A DNA stretch of 51,296 nucleotides, taken from DTU018 sp029550685 (lineage in GTDB: Bacteria > Bacillota > Syntrophomonadia > Syntrophomonadales > Syntrophomonadaceae). Position numbers and translations under genes: made by a program. Numbering within the stretch: position 1 is the stretch's first letter; the number at the start of each line of letters is the position of its first letter. The notes under the pieces are model-generated. The model ran no database searches and was not told the origin of the DNA. It saw nothing but the letters and a program-made list of their open reading frames with translations. The stretch lies in NCBI GenBank assembly GCA_035412805.1, contig DAONVO010000006.1:1-51296 (forward strand), read 5' to 3'. Shown here piece after piece: positions 8,095-16,058 of this stretch.

Positions 8095-8139
8095 AAAATA
8101 AGTATTCAGGTCCGGTATTTTGCGAAAGAGGAATGAAAA

Positions 8140-8742
8140 GTGAAGAAGGAAAACCTGACGTCCCGCGATCTACAGGCCATAGAGAGCCGGCGCAAGATCT
8201 TTAACACGGCCGTTCAATTGATTGCAGAAAAGGGATTTGATAATGTGACAGTGGAGGAGATCTGCAAGAAATCCGGTGTGGCCAAAGGTCTTTTCTACCA
8301 TTACTTCAAATCCAAATCTGATATAGTTATCGAAACTTACATGGATGTGGACATAAAATTCAGTGCAGAAGTTATGGCTCTTCCCGCCACCGCCACCCCT
8401 TATGACCGGATCATATGTGCGGTTTCCTTTCAAGCCCGCTATGCTAAAGCTAAAGGCCTGGAATTCGTTAAGCAGATCTACAAACACCAGTTGGATACAG
8501 GTACTGCCTTTTTTATTTCGGAAGACCGTGCTTTTTTTAGATTGATACGCGATGCTATTCGTGAAGGTCAGCAGGAAAATCAGATACGCTCGGATGTCTC
8601 CGCCGAAGTTCTTACTCGCTTGGTTTTAAGCATCTCCCGCGGCATCACTTATGACTGGTGCCTGCATGATGGAGATTACGACATTGAAGAGGTTATGAAA
8701 AGATCATTTCTAATGCTGTTGCCCTCATTCCATACTATTTAA
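8140..8742 (+). CDS. TetR-family transcriptional regulator
   Basis: A 200-residue repressor-type protein. The N-terminal helix-turn-helix is the classic TetR pattern (about residues 15-62): IFNTAVQLIAEKGFDNVTVEEICKKSGV, here cited in part as AEKGFDNVTVEEICKKSGV, then KGLFYHYFKSKSDI. The remainder is the variable ligand-binding domain. It starts with GTG at 8140 behind AAAGAGG. It is followed within ~150 nt by an acyl-CoA synthetase gene with its own strong promoter, so control of fatty-acid activation is a reasonable inference, as FadR-type TetR proteins do in Bacilli. The ligand is not known. Confidence 0.85.
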   Translation: MKKENLTSRDLQAIESRRKIFNTAVQLIAEKGFDNVTVEEICKKSGVAKGLFYHYFKSKSDIVIETYMDVDIKFSAEVMALPATATPYDRIICAVSFQARYAKAKGLEFVKQIYKHQLDTGTAFFISEDRAFFRLIRDAIREGQQENQIRSDVSAEVLTRLVLSISRGITYDWCLHDGDYDIEEVMKRSFLMLLPSFHTI

Positions 8743-8819
8743 TTTGTACCGCCTTCAAGGTAACCTTCCTGTATTGTGTGCCATATTTATCACATACCGA
8801 ATTAAGTTTTTCATTTTCG

Positions 8820-8849
8820 TTGACCGCCAGCCGGTGACCGCAGTATAAT
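8820..8849 (+). promoter_or_regulatory. Strong sigma-A promoter before the gapped acyl-CoA synthetase
   Basis: TTGACC (8820-8825), 18-nt spacer, TATAAT (8844-8849). A near-consensus ribosome site AAAGGAGG follows at 8876-8883, 5 nt before an ATG at 8889. Confidence 0.7.
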
Positions 8850-8888
8850 GAGATAAATGTCGTATATTGGAGAATAAAGGAGGCGATT

Positions 8889-8924
8889 ATGAATTTTATT
8901 GCTTTGTTGGCAGTTCAATATAAT
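8889..8924 (+). CDS. 5' stub of a gene truncated by the assembly gap
   Basis: ATG at 8889 behind AAAGGAGG gives MNFIALLAVQYN before the run of Ns. It is most likely the start of the acyl-CoA synthetase whose 3' part resumes after the gap, because promoter, ribosome site and direction agree. The 12 residues are too few to prove it; a separate small gene lost in the gap is possible. Confidence 0.45.
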
Positions 8925-9024
8925 NNNNNNNNNNNNNNNNNNNNNNNNNNNNNNNNNNNNNNNNNNNNNNNNNNNNNNNNNNNNNNNNNNNNNNNNNNNN
9001 NNNNNNNNNNNNNNNNNNNNNNNN
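8925..9024. other. Assembly gap (100 N)
   Basis: Exactly 100 undetermined bases, a conventional placeholder. The AMP-ligase after it lacks about the first half of a ~540-residue protein, so the true gap is probably well over 500 nt. Confidence 0.95.
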
Positions 9025-9910
9025 CGGACGCTATGAACCCGACAAGATCCTCAGATGGCTGCATGAAGAAAAGGTCAATTTCAGCCACTGTGTCACTACT
9101 ATCCTGCATATGCTGGTCTTCCATCCTGATGCGGAAAAATATGACCTCAGCAATTGGCATGTAGGGTTAGGCGGTGCCAAACTCAACCGGCAGCTGGCCG
9201 AACGTGCCTGGGAACTGGGCATATTGACCCAATCCTGTTATGGAATGACCGAAACCTGTCCGGCCATGACCCTGGGACAATTGAGAGAAGAACATCTGGA
9301 TCTGCCCATGGAAGACAAGATTTCTTATTATATAAAGAGCGGTATTCCCTGGATTTTCTCCCGGGTCAAAGTAGTGGATGATGACTTCAATGAACTGCCT
9401 CATGATGGCCATTCAGTCGGCAATGTGGTAGTGCGTACTCCCTGGTGTACCCATGAGTACTTCCGTGAACCTGAAAAGACCCGGGAATTGTGGAAGAATG
9501 GCTGGCTTAACACCGGAGATGTCGGCTATATTGATCCAGAAGGTTATTTAATGATTACTGACCGTAATAAAGATGCCATTAAGTCCGGAGGCGAGTGGAT
9601 TTCTACTTTGATACTGGAAGATGCCATCAGCCAATTCAAACCAGTATTAGAGTGCGCAGTTATCGGCGTACCTCATCCTCGCTGGGATGAAAGACCTTGT
9701 GCCTGTATAGCTCTCAAACCCGGAGAAACCGCTACTGCCGAAGATGTCAGAGCTCACCTGGAAAAATTCGCTGCAGAGGGCAAAATAGAAAAATGGTGGA
9801 TACCGGACCTCCCCGATGGCTATTTCTTCGTAGACGCTATCCCCCACAACTACATCGGCAAGATCGAGAAAAACGTACTTCGTCAGATGTATGCGGAAAA
9901 GCATAAATAG
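9025..9910 (+). CDS. Acyl-CoA synthetase (AMP-forming), 3' part only
   Basis: The open frame from the end of the gap to TAG at 9908 gives about 294 residues of the C-terminal half of an AMP-forming acyl-CoA ligase. Seen: the aryl/acyl pocket segment LGGAKLNRQLAERAWELG, the A5 motif YGMTET, the A7 motif TGDVGYIDPEGYL, the A8 hinge DRNKDAIKSGGEWIS, and the A10 lysine in NYIGKIEKNVLR. The pattern SGGEWISTLILEDAI is typical of medium-chain AlkK-like ligases, which load fatty acids onto CoA at the cost of ATP to AMP. The P-loop half lies in the gap. It is followed by a strong terminator, so it is monocistronic or the last gene of its unit. Confidence 0.85.
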
Positions 9911-9922
9911 GTAAACAGATAG

Positions 9923-9965
9923 AGCAGCCAGCAGTTTATGTAAAAAGCTGCTGGCTGCTTTTATT
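9923..9965 (+). terminator. Rho-independent terminator after the acyl-CoA synthetase
   Basis: A perfect 12-bp stem (AGCAGCCAGCAG at 9923-9934 with CTGCTGGCTGCT at 9948-9959) followed by TTTATT. Confidence 0.85.
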
Positions 9966-10111
9966 GGATTCTATCTAATACCACGTTCCAATTTGCCAGG
10001 AAAAAGCCGCCTATAAGCCAGAACACTTACCCCCCCTTTATGCCAATTTTAGTAAAAATAAGCAATATATATAAAAATATTATGATATTAAATAATATAG
10101 TGTCGTAATTA

Positions 10112-10120
10112 TGATATAAT
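10112..10120 (+). promoter_or_regulatory. Extended -10 promoter in AT-rich leader
   Basis: TGATATAAT (extended -10) lies in a very AT-rich stretch (10050-10135) between the terminator and the second acyl-CoA synthetase. No good -35 is seen. The TTG start with its ribosome site follows 47 nt later. Confidence 0.45.
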
Positions 10121-10166
10121 ATTATAAATAGATCACGGAGTGAAATAAGATAAGGGAGGGATTGTT

Positions 10167-10246
10167 TTGGATAAGCCTTGGCTTAAGGATTTTGAAGAGA
10201 TTTAGCCAAATGGCGTCCTCGCTGGGAAGCACTGTATGACGAGGGT
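10167..10246 (+). pseudogene. Out-of-frame true N-terminus of the next acyl-CoA synthetase
   Basis: GGGAGGG (10154-10160) precedes TTG at 10167, which reads LDKPWLKDFEEI and then hits TAG at 10203. Adding one G near 10199 (GAGATT to GAGGATT) makes it run straight on as EEDLAKWRPRWEALYDEGVPKHF into the main ORF. A related start, EDKPWLKHY, occurs in the ligase at 28534-30213. So the gene has a single-base frameshift here, either a real mutation or a sequencing error. Confidence 0.7.
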
Positions 10247-11836
10247 GTGCCCAAACACTTCGAATATGCTGACTACCCGCTGAAGTATTGGTTTAACAAG
10301 TGGGCTGATAAACATCCGGAAAAACCTTACATACTCATGGGCGATTTGCAGTTTGATTATCGTACCGTGAACATGATTGCTCGTAAACTAGCCAATGCTC
10401 TCTTGGGACTGGGTGTTAAAAAAGGTGATAGGGTAGCCATAATGGCCCCCAATGTACCCCAGTACCTGTTTTCCCTGCATGCCCTTCTAAAAATTGGTGC
10501 TATCGAAGTACCTACCAATCCCCTCTATACAGTTCCGGAATTGAGGGTGCAGTTTGCCGACAGCGGTACGGAAACGGTTATTGTCATGGCTATGTTCGCC
10601 TCCAAGGCTATCGAATTATTAAAAGAGAAAGACTCACCGGTAAAAAGAGTGATAGTATTTCAAGTGCCCAGCGGGCTAGTGGAAGTGGAAAAAGGCGACA
10701 ATATTTATGATTTTATGGAATTGATCGGTCCGGCCAGTGACGCAGAACCCGGTGTAGAAGTTTATGCCGGAGACATCTGCCGGCTCCAGTACACGGGAGG
10801 TACTACCGGGGTTCCCAAAGGTTGTGTATTGACCAATGCCATGATGTGGTCCCAGTGTATCCGTACGGCAGTTTGGACCACCAGCAATTTTAAGCTGATT
10901 CCTTATGATGAAGTCAGAACCCTGTGTGCTATTCCTTTGAATCATATCTATGGTCTGAATGCCAATGTCAACATTTGCCTTTATTGCGGGGGATCCATAG
11001 TGCTGGTAGCCCAGCCTACTCCTGATAATTTATTAGCGGCTATTGAGCAGCATCGTCCTAATTTATTTGCTGCTGTACCGGCCATGATAATAGGACTAAA
11101 TAATCATCCTAAGATTGCTGAAGCAGATATTACTTCTCTAAAGGGTATATTCTGTGGTTCGTCCCCCCTGGCAGTTGAGACCATGAAGCGATTCGAAGAA
11201 CTTACTGGCGGAAAAATATTTGAAGGGTACGGACTTTCTGAAACGATTAATATACTTACGGTCAATCCGGTATTCAGGCTGCGTAAACCGGGCAGCTGCG
11301 GCATAGTATGGCCTGATACCGATTTGGTAGTGGTGGATGTGGAAACAGGTACCAAGGTAATGCCTCGCGGGGAATTGGGCGAGTTAATAGCCCGCGGTCC
11401 TCAAGTTATCAAGGAATACTGGAATAATCCGGAGGAAACGGCACTGGCTGTCCGGGACGGCTGGTTTTACACCGGGGATATAGTATATATGGATGAGGAC
11501 GGCTTTGTCTTCATTGTTGATCGTAAGAAAGATATGATCATTTGCAGCGGGTTTAATGTGTATCCTCGCGATATTGACGAAGTTCTTTATGCCCATCCGG
11601 CTATTATGGAAGCCTGTACCATAGGAGTGCCCGATCCTAAACGGGGAGAGACAGTCAAAGTATATGTAGTAGTAAAAGAGGGGCAGACTTTGACGAAAGA
11701 AGAAGTTATTGCCCACTGCCGGGCCAATCTGGCTCCCTACAAAGTACCCACTATAGTAGAGTTCATTGATGCCCTTCCCAGAACTTCAGTAGGAAAACCC
11801 GACCGCAAAGCCCTGCGGGCCATGCATAAAGGATAA
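10247..11836 (+). CDS. Acyl-CoA synthetase (AMP-forming), long-chain type; 5' end frameshifted
   Basis: A 529-residue main frame from GTG 10247, with the complete AMP-ligase motif set: P-loop YTGGTTGVPKG, A5 GYGLSE, A7 TGDIVYMDEDG, hinge DRKKDMIICSGFNVYPRDI and A10 lysine in RTSVGKPDRKALR. It activates a fatty or organic acid to its CoA ester in the cytoplasm. The reading frame continues upstream through KWRPRWEALYDEG, which is conserved-looking sequence, so 10247 is not the natural start; the natural one is TTG 10167 across a one-base deletion. If the deletion is real, translation from 10247 would lack a good ribosome site and the gene may be silent. Confidence 0.85.
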   Translation: MPKHFEYADYPLKYWFNKWADKHPEKPYILMGDLQFDYRTVNMIARKLANALLGLGVKKGDRVAIMAPNVPQYLFSLHALLKIGAIEVPTNPLYTVPELRVQFADSGTETVIVMAMFASKAIELLKEKDSPVKRVIVFQVPSGLVEVEKGDNIYDFMELIGPASDAEPGVEVYAGDICRLQYTGGTTGVPKGCVLTNAMMWSQCIRTAVWTTSNFKLIPYDEVRTLCAIPLNHIYGLNANVNICLYCGGSIVLVAQPTPDNLLAAIEQHRPNLFAAVPAMIIGLNNHPKIAEADITSLKGIFCGSSPLAVETMKRFEELTGGKIFEGYGLSETINILTVNPVFRLRKPGSCGIVWPDTDLVVVDVETGTKVMPRGELGELIARGPQVIKEYWNNPEETALAVRDGWFYTGDIVYMDEDGFVFIVDRKKDMIICSGFNVYPRDIDEVLYAHPAIMEACTIGVPDPKRGETVKVYVVVKEGQTLTKEEVIAHCRANLAPYKVPTIVEFIDALPRTSVGKPDRKALRAMHKG

Positions 11837-11849
11837 GTAAACTGTTTAA

Positions 11850-11890
11850 AACAACAGCAACCTCCTCATAACCGGGAGGTTGCTGTTGTT
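11850..11890. terminator. Bidirectional terminator between acyl-CoA synthetase and modC
   Basis: A perfect 16-bp inverted repeat (11850-11865 with 11875-11890), read on either strand. On the minus strand it is followed by TTTTAAA, on the plus strand by TTTGGG. It lies between two converging genes. Confidence 0.7.
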
Positions 11891-12006
11891 TGGGAATGGA
11901 GTGTTTACGGTGAAGACTGCCCTGAGCGGCAGGGTACTTTTTTCTTGTTTTCCTTGCTAGATCAAGGCTGAATACCTATAAAGGATAACAGCCGGTAAAA
12001 TGAATG

Positions 12007-12657
12007 CTACCGGTTTATAACCTGTCCATAATGCAAGTTTATGAAGATATCTCCCAGCTCCTCGGCATCTTCCTGGTCGTGGGTTACCAGGATCATGGGA
12101 ATCTTCCACTGCTGGTGCAGGCTGACAAGTTGCTGGCGAAGGGACAGTTTGGTTTCCCGGTCCAGGGCGCTAAAGGGCTCGTCCAAAAGCAACAACTGGG
12201 GATTGACAACCAATGCTCGGGCCAGGGCTACCCTCTGTTTCTCACCTCCGGAAAGCTGGGATGGATATCGCTTCAGCAGGTGACCCACCCCGAAGGAATC
12301 CAGCAGATCCTGGTAAAGCACCTTCTGCTTTTTAGGACTGATGCGCTGCGCCTGCAATCCAAAGCGTACATTTTCTTCTACCGTCATATGCGGAAACAGG
12401 GCATAGTTTTGGAATAAATACCCGATGCCCCGCTGGCGACTGGGCACATTAATTCTTTCCTGGGAATTGAACAGCATACGCCCGTTCAGCTCTATTTCTC
12501 CGGAATCAGGTGTGCGCAAACCGGCTATACACTCCAAAATAGTAGTTTTACCGGAACCGGAAGGCCCCCACAGGATAAGTACTTGTCCAACTTCCACCTG
12601 GTAGGTGACATCCAGGTCAAAGTGCCACAATTTCTTTTGGATAGATGCTTTTAACAT
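12007..12657 (-). CDS. modC: Molybdate ABC transporter ATPase ModC, short form
   Basis: A 216-residue ATPase with Walker A GPSGSGKTT (31-39), Q-loop in FQNYALFPH, signature LSGGEKQRVALARAL, Walker B LLLLDEPFSALD and switch His in VTHDQEDAEEL. It powers molybdate (or tungstate) import with ModB and ModA. It lacks the C-terminal MOP/TOBE molybdate-binding domain found in E. coli ModC (~350 residues), so regulation by intracellular oxyanion is probably done elsewhere, likely by the neighbouring regulator. The start has AGGAGGAAGG upstream. It is the last gene of modABC and ends near a bidirectional terminator. Confidence 0.85.
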   Translation of the reverse strand: MLKASIQKKLWHFDLDVTYQVEVGQVLILWGPSGSGKTTILECIAGLRTPDSGEIELNGRMLFNSQERINVPSRQRGIGYLFQNYALFPHMTVEENVRFGLQAQRISPKKQKVLYQDLLDSFGVGHLLKRYPSQLSGGEKQRVALARALVVNPQLLLLDEPFSALDRETKLSLRQQLVSLHQQWKIPMILVTHDQEDAEELGDIFINLHYGQVINR

Positions 12658-12689
12658 GCTGCCTTCCTCCTATCCTTTACCCGTTACCG

Positions 12690-13358
12690 TTAACGGACAT
12701 ATTTTTTGTTCCAGCGATTCACCCAGAGTATGAGTAGGAAACAGAATATGGTTATGATCGCTACCAGAGTATTGGCAGTAGCTTTGTCTCCTGATTCTAC
12801 AGCGAAATAGATAGCCAGGGGAATGGTCTGGGTTTGTCCGGGGATATTTCCGGCTACCATTAAGGTGGCACCGAATTCCCCTAGGGCACGGGCAAAGGTC
12901 AACACCACTCCGGAAAGTATGCCGGGCCAGGCCAGGGGCAGAGTGACCCGGAAAAAGATATATAGTTCATTGGCCCCCAAAGTACGGGCCGCTTTCTCAT
13001 AACTGCTGTCAACACTGGCAAAGGCTCCCCGGCAGCTCTGGTACATAAGGGGAAAAGCTACTACACTGGCGGCCAGTACTACTGCCCACCAGGAAAAAAT
13101 CAGAGTTATACCCATGTCGGCTAAATATTTCCCTACGATACCGTTGCGGCCGATGAACACCAGCAAACCGTACCCTACTACCGATGGCGGCAGCACCAGG
13201 GGAAGGGTAAAAATGGCCTCCAGTATATCTCGTCCCCTAAACTCATACAAGCCCAGTATACGGGCTAAAGGCAAGGCAAATAGGACCACTACAACCAGGC
13301 TTATAAAAGCCACCCGCAAAGAAAGCAAAACTGGAAACCAGTCATTTAAGTACCACAT
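12690..13358 (-). CDS. modB: Molybdate ABC transporter permease ModB
   Basis: A 222-residue permease with about five membrane helices and the EAA loop ASVDSSYEKAARTLGANEL followed by LPLAWPGILSG. ModB-type features include PLVLPPSVVGYGLLVFIG near residues 55-72 and ARALGEFGATLMVAGNIPG near 160-178. It forms the oxyanion channel. It is 32 nt upstream of modC and about 40 nt downstream of modA, on the same strand, with GGAG 9 nt before the ATG. Confidence 0.9.
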   Translation of the reverse strand: MWYLNDWFPVLLSLRVAFISLVVVVLFALPLARILGLYEFRGRDILEAIFTLPLVLPPSVVGYGLLVFIGRNGIVGKYLADMGITLIFSWWAVVLAASVVAFPLMYQSCRGAFASVDSSYEKAARTLGANELYIFFRVTLPLAWPGILSGVVLTFARALGEFGATLMVAGNIPGQTQTIPLAIYFAVESGDKATANTLVAIITIFCFLLILWVNRWNKKYVR

Positions 13359-13401
13359 TTATTGCTTCTCCGTTAATTAATCTGATGGTGATTAACCTGT
13401 A

Positions 13402-14187
13402 TTAGTCTAATGGAACGAATTGATATTTGGTGAAAATATCTTTTGCTTCCTGGCTGGATAAGAAGTCAGCGAAATCTACCGCCGCCTCCTGTTTCTGACT
13501 GGATTTGATTACCGCCATAGGATATACGATAGGTGCATGGGAATCGCCGGGGGCCGCTGCAATAATTTTTATCTTGTCTGCCTGATAGGTATCAGAGCGA
13601 TATACCAGTCCGGCATCGGTATTGCCCGTTTGGACATAGGTCAGTACCTGGCGAACGTCTTTGGCCATTACCAGCTTGGGCTCGATGGAATCCCATAATC
13701 CCAGGGATATTAAGGCCTCCTGGGCATACTTTCCTGCTGGGACCGTTTCGGGTGTGCCGATAGCGATCTTTCCTACGGAGGCATCAGTTAAGCTGGTAAA
13801 ACCCTGGAGAGTGCTGTCCTCCGGAGCAATCAGCACCAGCTCATTTCCCAAAAGATCCTTGCGGCTGCTGTCAACAATCAGGCCTTGTTCCTGCAGAGCA
13901 TCCATTTGTTTTTTACCTGCGGAAATGAAAAGGTCGGCCGGTGCTCCTTCTTCAATTTGCTTTTGCAGGGTTCCTGACGAGGCAAAATTAAAGGTGATTT
14001 TGACATTTGTGTTCTGCTGGCTGTACAGATCAGCAATTTCCTGGGCGGCATCGGTCAGGCTGGCCGCTGCCGATACATTTAGTTCCACCGGTTCGGTGAC
14101 GTCCTTGGTGTCGGTAGAGCTGCCGCATCCGATTAATGTTAATACCATAATTGACAGCATGATTAACGATAATGATCTCTTTTTCAT
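13402..14187 (-). CDS. modA: Molybdate-binding lipoprotein ModA
   Basis: A 261-residue exported lipoprotein from the ATG at 14187 (GGAGGAAGG upstream); an earlier in-frame start at 14208 is less likely. It has a signal peptide with lipobox LIGC. The mature part begins VELNVSAAASLTDAAQEIA and carries FNFASSGTLQKQIEEGAPADLF, which are typical ModA oxyanion-binding segments (the Ser residues bind molybdate). It delivers molybdate to ModBC. The gene is read away from a divergent regulator with phased repeats in the shared region. Tungstate as the true ligand is possible in an anaerobe and cannot be excluded. Confidence 0.9.
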   Translation of the reverse strand: MKKRSLSLIMLSIMVLTLIGCGSSTDTKDVTEPVELNVSAAASLTDAAQEIADLYSQQNTNVKITFNFASSGTLQKQIEEGAPADLFISAGKKQMDALQEQGLIVDSSRKDLLGNELVLIAPEDSTLQGFTSLTDASVGKIAIGTPETVPAGKYAQEALISLGLWDSIEPKLVMAKDVRQVLTYVQTGNTDAGLVYRSDTYQADKIKIIAAAPGDSHAPIVYPMAVIKSSQKQEAAVDFADFLSSQEAKDIFTKYQFVPLD

Positions 14188-14228
14188 AACAACCTTCCTC
14201 CCCCCCAATTTATTGTATTAAATATAAC

Positions 14229-14299
14229 TTAACAAAACTTAACAAAAACAGCAATACCCTTAACACAGATTAACAAAACACAACAAAGTCACAACAGGT
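14229..14299. promoter_or_regulatory. Phased TTAACA-type repeats in the modA-regulator intergenic region
   Basis: TTAACAAAAC/TTAACAAAAA/TTAACACAGA/TTAACAAAAC units start at 14229, 14239, 14260 and 14270, with looser matches at 14280 and 14290: a 10-11 bp period, one helical turn. A plausible extended -10 for the regulator (TGATAAAAT) ends at 14313. Position and periodicity suggest an operator array for the adjacent regulator. Confidence 0.5.
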
Positions 14300-14344
14300 A
14301 TTCATGATAAAATAGGGTAAGCAATACAGCGAGGAGGAATAGCC

Positions 14345-15307
14345 GTGGCGGATAATCATTCATTGACTCCTGAGGAAGTAGCGGAGATTCTTAAGATTAA
14401 AAAACATACGGTGTATGAACTGGTCAAGCGGGGAGAATTGCCTGCTTTTCGCATAGGTCGGAAAATCCGCATTAACCCTCAGGATGTGGAAAATTTCCGC
14501 CTGCGGCGCGGAGGTGCGGCCTTCCCTGCGCCTGCCCAGGAGAGCGGGCCAGAGACTGGAGTTATGCAGTATCAGGTAACCGGTGAACGTAAAGTGGACA
14601 AGGATATCCTGGTGATAACCGGCATGGATGTTATCCTGGACGTTTTAGCCAGACACCTGAAAACCGGGCAGCAGCCCCTTCAGGTTTACCGGGATCACCG
14701 GGAGAGCTTTGCCGGACTTCTGGCAGTATACAGTGGTCAGAGTGATGCTGCCGGCATTCATTTGTGGGATGCAGATACCAATACCTACAATGTACCTTTT
14801 GTCAGGCGGCTAATGCCGGGTATGCCTGCCGTTATTGTCCACTTGGCCAAACGAAGGCAGGGGTTTTATGTTCATTCCGGCAATCCCCGCAACATTACCA
14901 AATGGGAAGATCTGGGCCGGGCAGAAATACGATTTATTAATCGTGAACCGGGTTGCGGCACCCGGGTGTTATTGGATGAAAAGCTGCGCCAGCTGGGAAT
15001 CTCCCACCAAACGGTCAATGGTTATCGTGAATATGAAACTTCCCACCTGGCCGTAGCCAGCGCGGTAGCCCGGGGGGTGGCTGACTTTGGTTTGGGAAAT
15101 GAGAAAGCAGCCATGCAGGTAAGGGGAATTGATTTTGTTCCCCTGCAGACGGAAGATTATGAATTGGTAATTCGTCATGAGGATATAAACAAAGCTTCCG
15201 TGGTCAGGATGCTGGACGTGCTGAATTCTCCTGCTTTCAAAGATGAAGTGCAGGGCTTGGGCGACTATGACCTGAGTTTGACGGGTCAGATAACTGCCCG
15301 CACATAA
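14345..15307 (+). CDS. Molybdate-responsive regulator: excisionase-type HTH plus PBP-like domain
   Basis: A 320-residue cytoplasmic one-component regulator. Residues 5-55 form an excisionase/MerR-like helix-turn-helix (LTPEEVAEILKIKKHTVYEL then KRGELPAFRIGRKIRI). After a linker, residues ~100-300 are a substrate-binding-protein-like domain (FINREPGCGTRVLLDEKL, VARGVADFGLGNEKAA) as in PF12727 regulators. No signal peptide precedes it. It starts with GTG at 14345 behind GAGGAGG and is divergent from modA, so control of the mod operon by bound oxyanion is the natural inference; it would replace ModE and the missing ModC MOP domain. The terminator was not identified. Confidence 0.8.
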   Translation: MADNHSLTPEEVAEILKIKKHTVYELVKRGELPAFRIGRKIRINPQDVENFRLRRGGAAFPAPAQESGPETGVMQYQVTGERKVDKDILVITGMDVILDVLARHLKTGQQPLQVYRDHRESFAGLLAVYSGQSDAAGIHLWDADTNTYNVPFVRRLMPGMPAVIVHLAKRRQGFYVHSGNPRNITKWEDLGRAEIRFINREPGCGTRVLLDEKLRQLGISHQTVNGYREYETSHLAVASAVARGVADFGLGNEKAAMQVRGIDFVPLQTEDYELVIRHEDINKASVVRMLDVLNSPAFKDEVQGLGDYDLSLTGQITART

Positions 15308-15373
15308 GCTGGTGTTGACCATGCTGCCCTCCTGTTAGTCAACTTTTTCCCTGACAACCAACATTTACCTCCG

Positions 15374-15815
15374 GCCAATACTCCTGCATCCCGGCTAACA
15401 CTCCTGCCAAGCCGTGCTTAGCGTAGACCGGCATAGAGATTGCCTGTGACTTTCGTTGGAGATCGCCACGTCGCTTCGCTCCCTCGCAATAATAATAGTG
15501 AGCGCCAGCGAACATCGGTAGTCCTTTAGGGCGATGAAAATTAAGGAATTCTTTTTTTGCGTGATGACAAAGCGCAGTCAATTATCAAAGCAATTATCAC
15601 CTGTGGTGCAGACCACGATAAATGAAAACTTGAACCTGTCATCGCCCCCTTCGGGGACTACTGATGTATCCTTGCGGATACTATTAAGGCCGCGAGGCCG
15701 CGAGGCGACGTGGCGATCTGTTAACTCAAACCGTTAGTCGACCTAGAGATTGCCACGCCCCCTGCGGGGGCCTCGCAATGACACATTAGGAAGCCATTTT
15801 CACAGCAATGATACA
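15374..15815. repeat. R1/R2-type repeat block (copy b) in the 750-bp gap before jetD
   Basis: This block fills much of the 15308-16058 stretch, which has no convincing gene. It holds an inverted piece of the R2-linked unit (15374-15448, matching 24976-25050 in reverse complement), several clustered R1 cores (GCCACGTCGCTTCGCTCC near 15461; GACGTGGCGATCTG near 15707; AGATTGCCACGCCCC near 15747) and a typical R1 right end (CAATGACACATTAGGAAGCC near 15776). Short ORFs across it are repeat-derived. From 15816 to 16015 I see no gene. Confidence 0.65.
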
Positions 15816-16016
15816 TAATAACTCCTGCAAAAACATAATGGCGATATAACCAAAGTCCTCTACCGAACTTGTCAATACACGCCCGAATCTTTACGACAAA
15901 ATGCATGCATTAGGGTCAATGTGGCTGAATTTAGGCAAAAACATGAGGCCAAGTAATGGGAACGAGCTCAAAGTATCCCATGATGTCAGGGTGTCTGTAC
16001 CTAGGACTGCAGGGTA

Positions 16017-16025
16017 TGCTATAAT
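16017..16025 (+). promoter_or_regulatory. Extended -10 promoter of the Wadjet operon
   Basis: TGCTATAAT, an extended -10, ends 33 nt before the jetD start. The -35 region (around 15997) is weak. Only a short leader of about 27 nt would precede the ATG. Confidence 0.55.
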
Positions 16026-16058
16026 ACTCCAAAACACGATCTGAGGATTGTCGAGTTT

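Noticed and set aside
15339..15581. 80-codon minus-strand ORF in the region before jetD
   Set aside because: It lies inside repeat DNA; related frames appear in other repeat copies without conserved starts.
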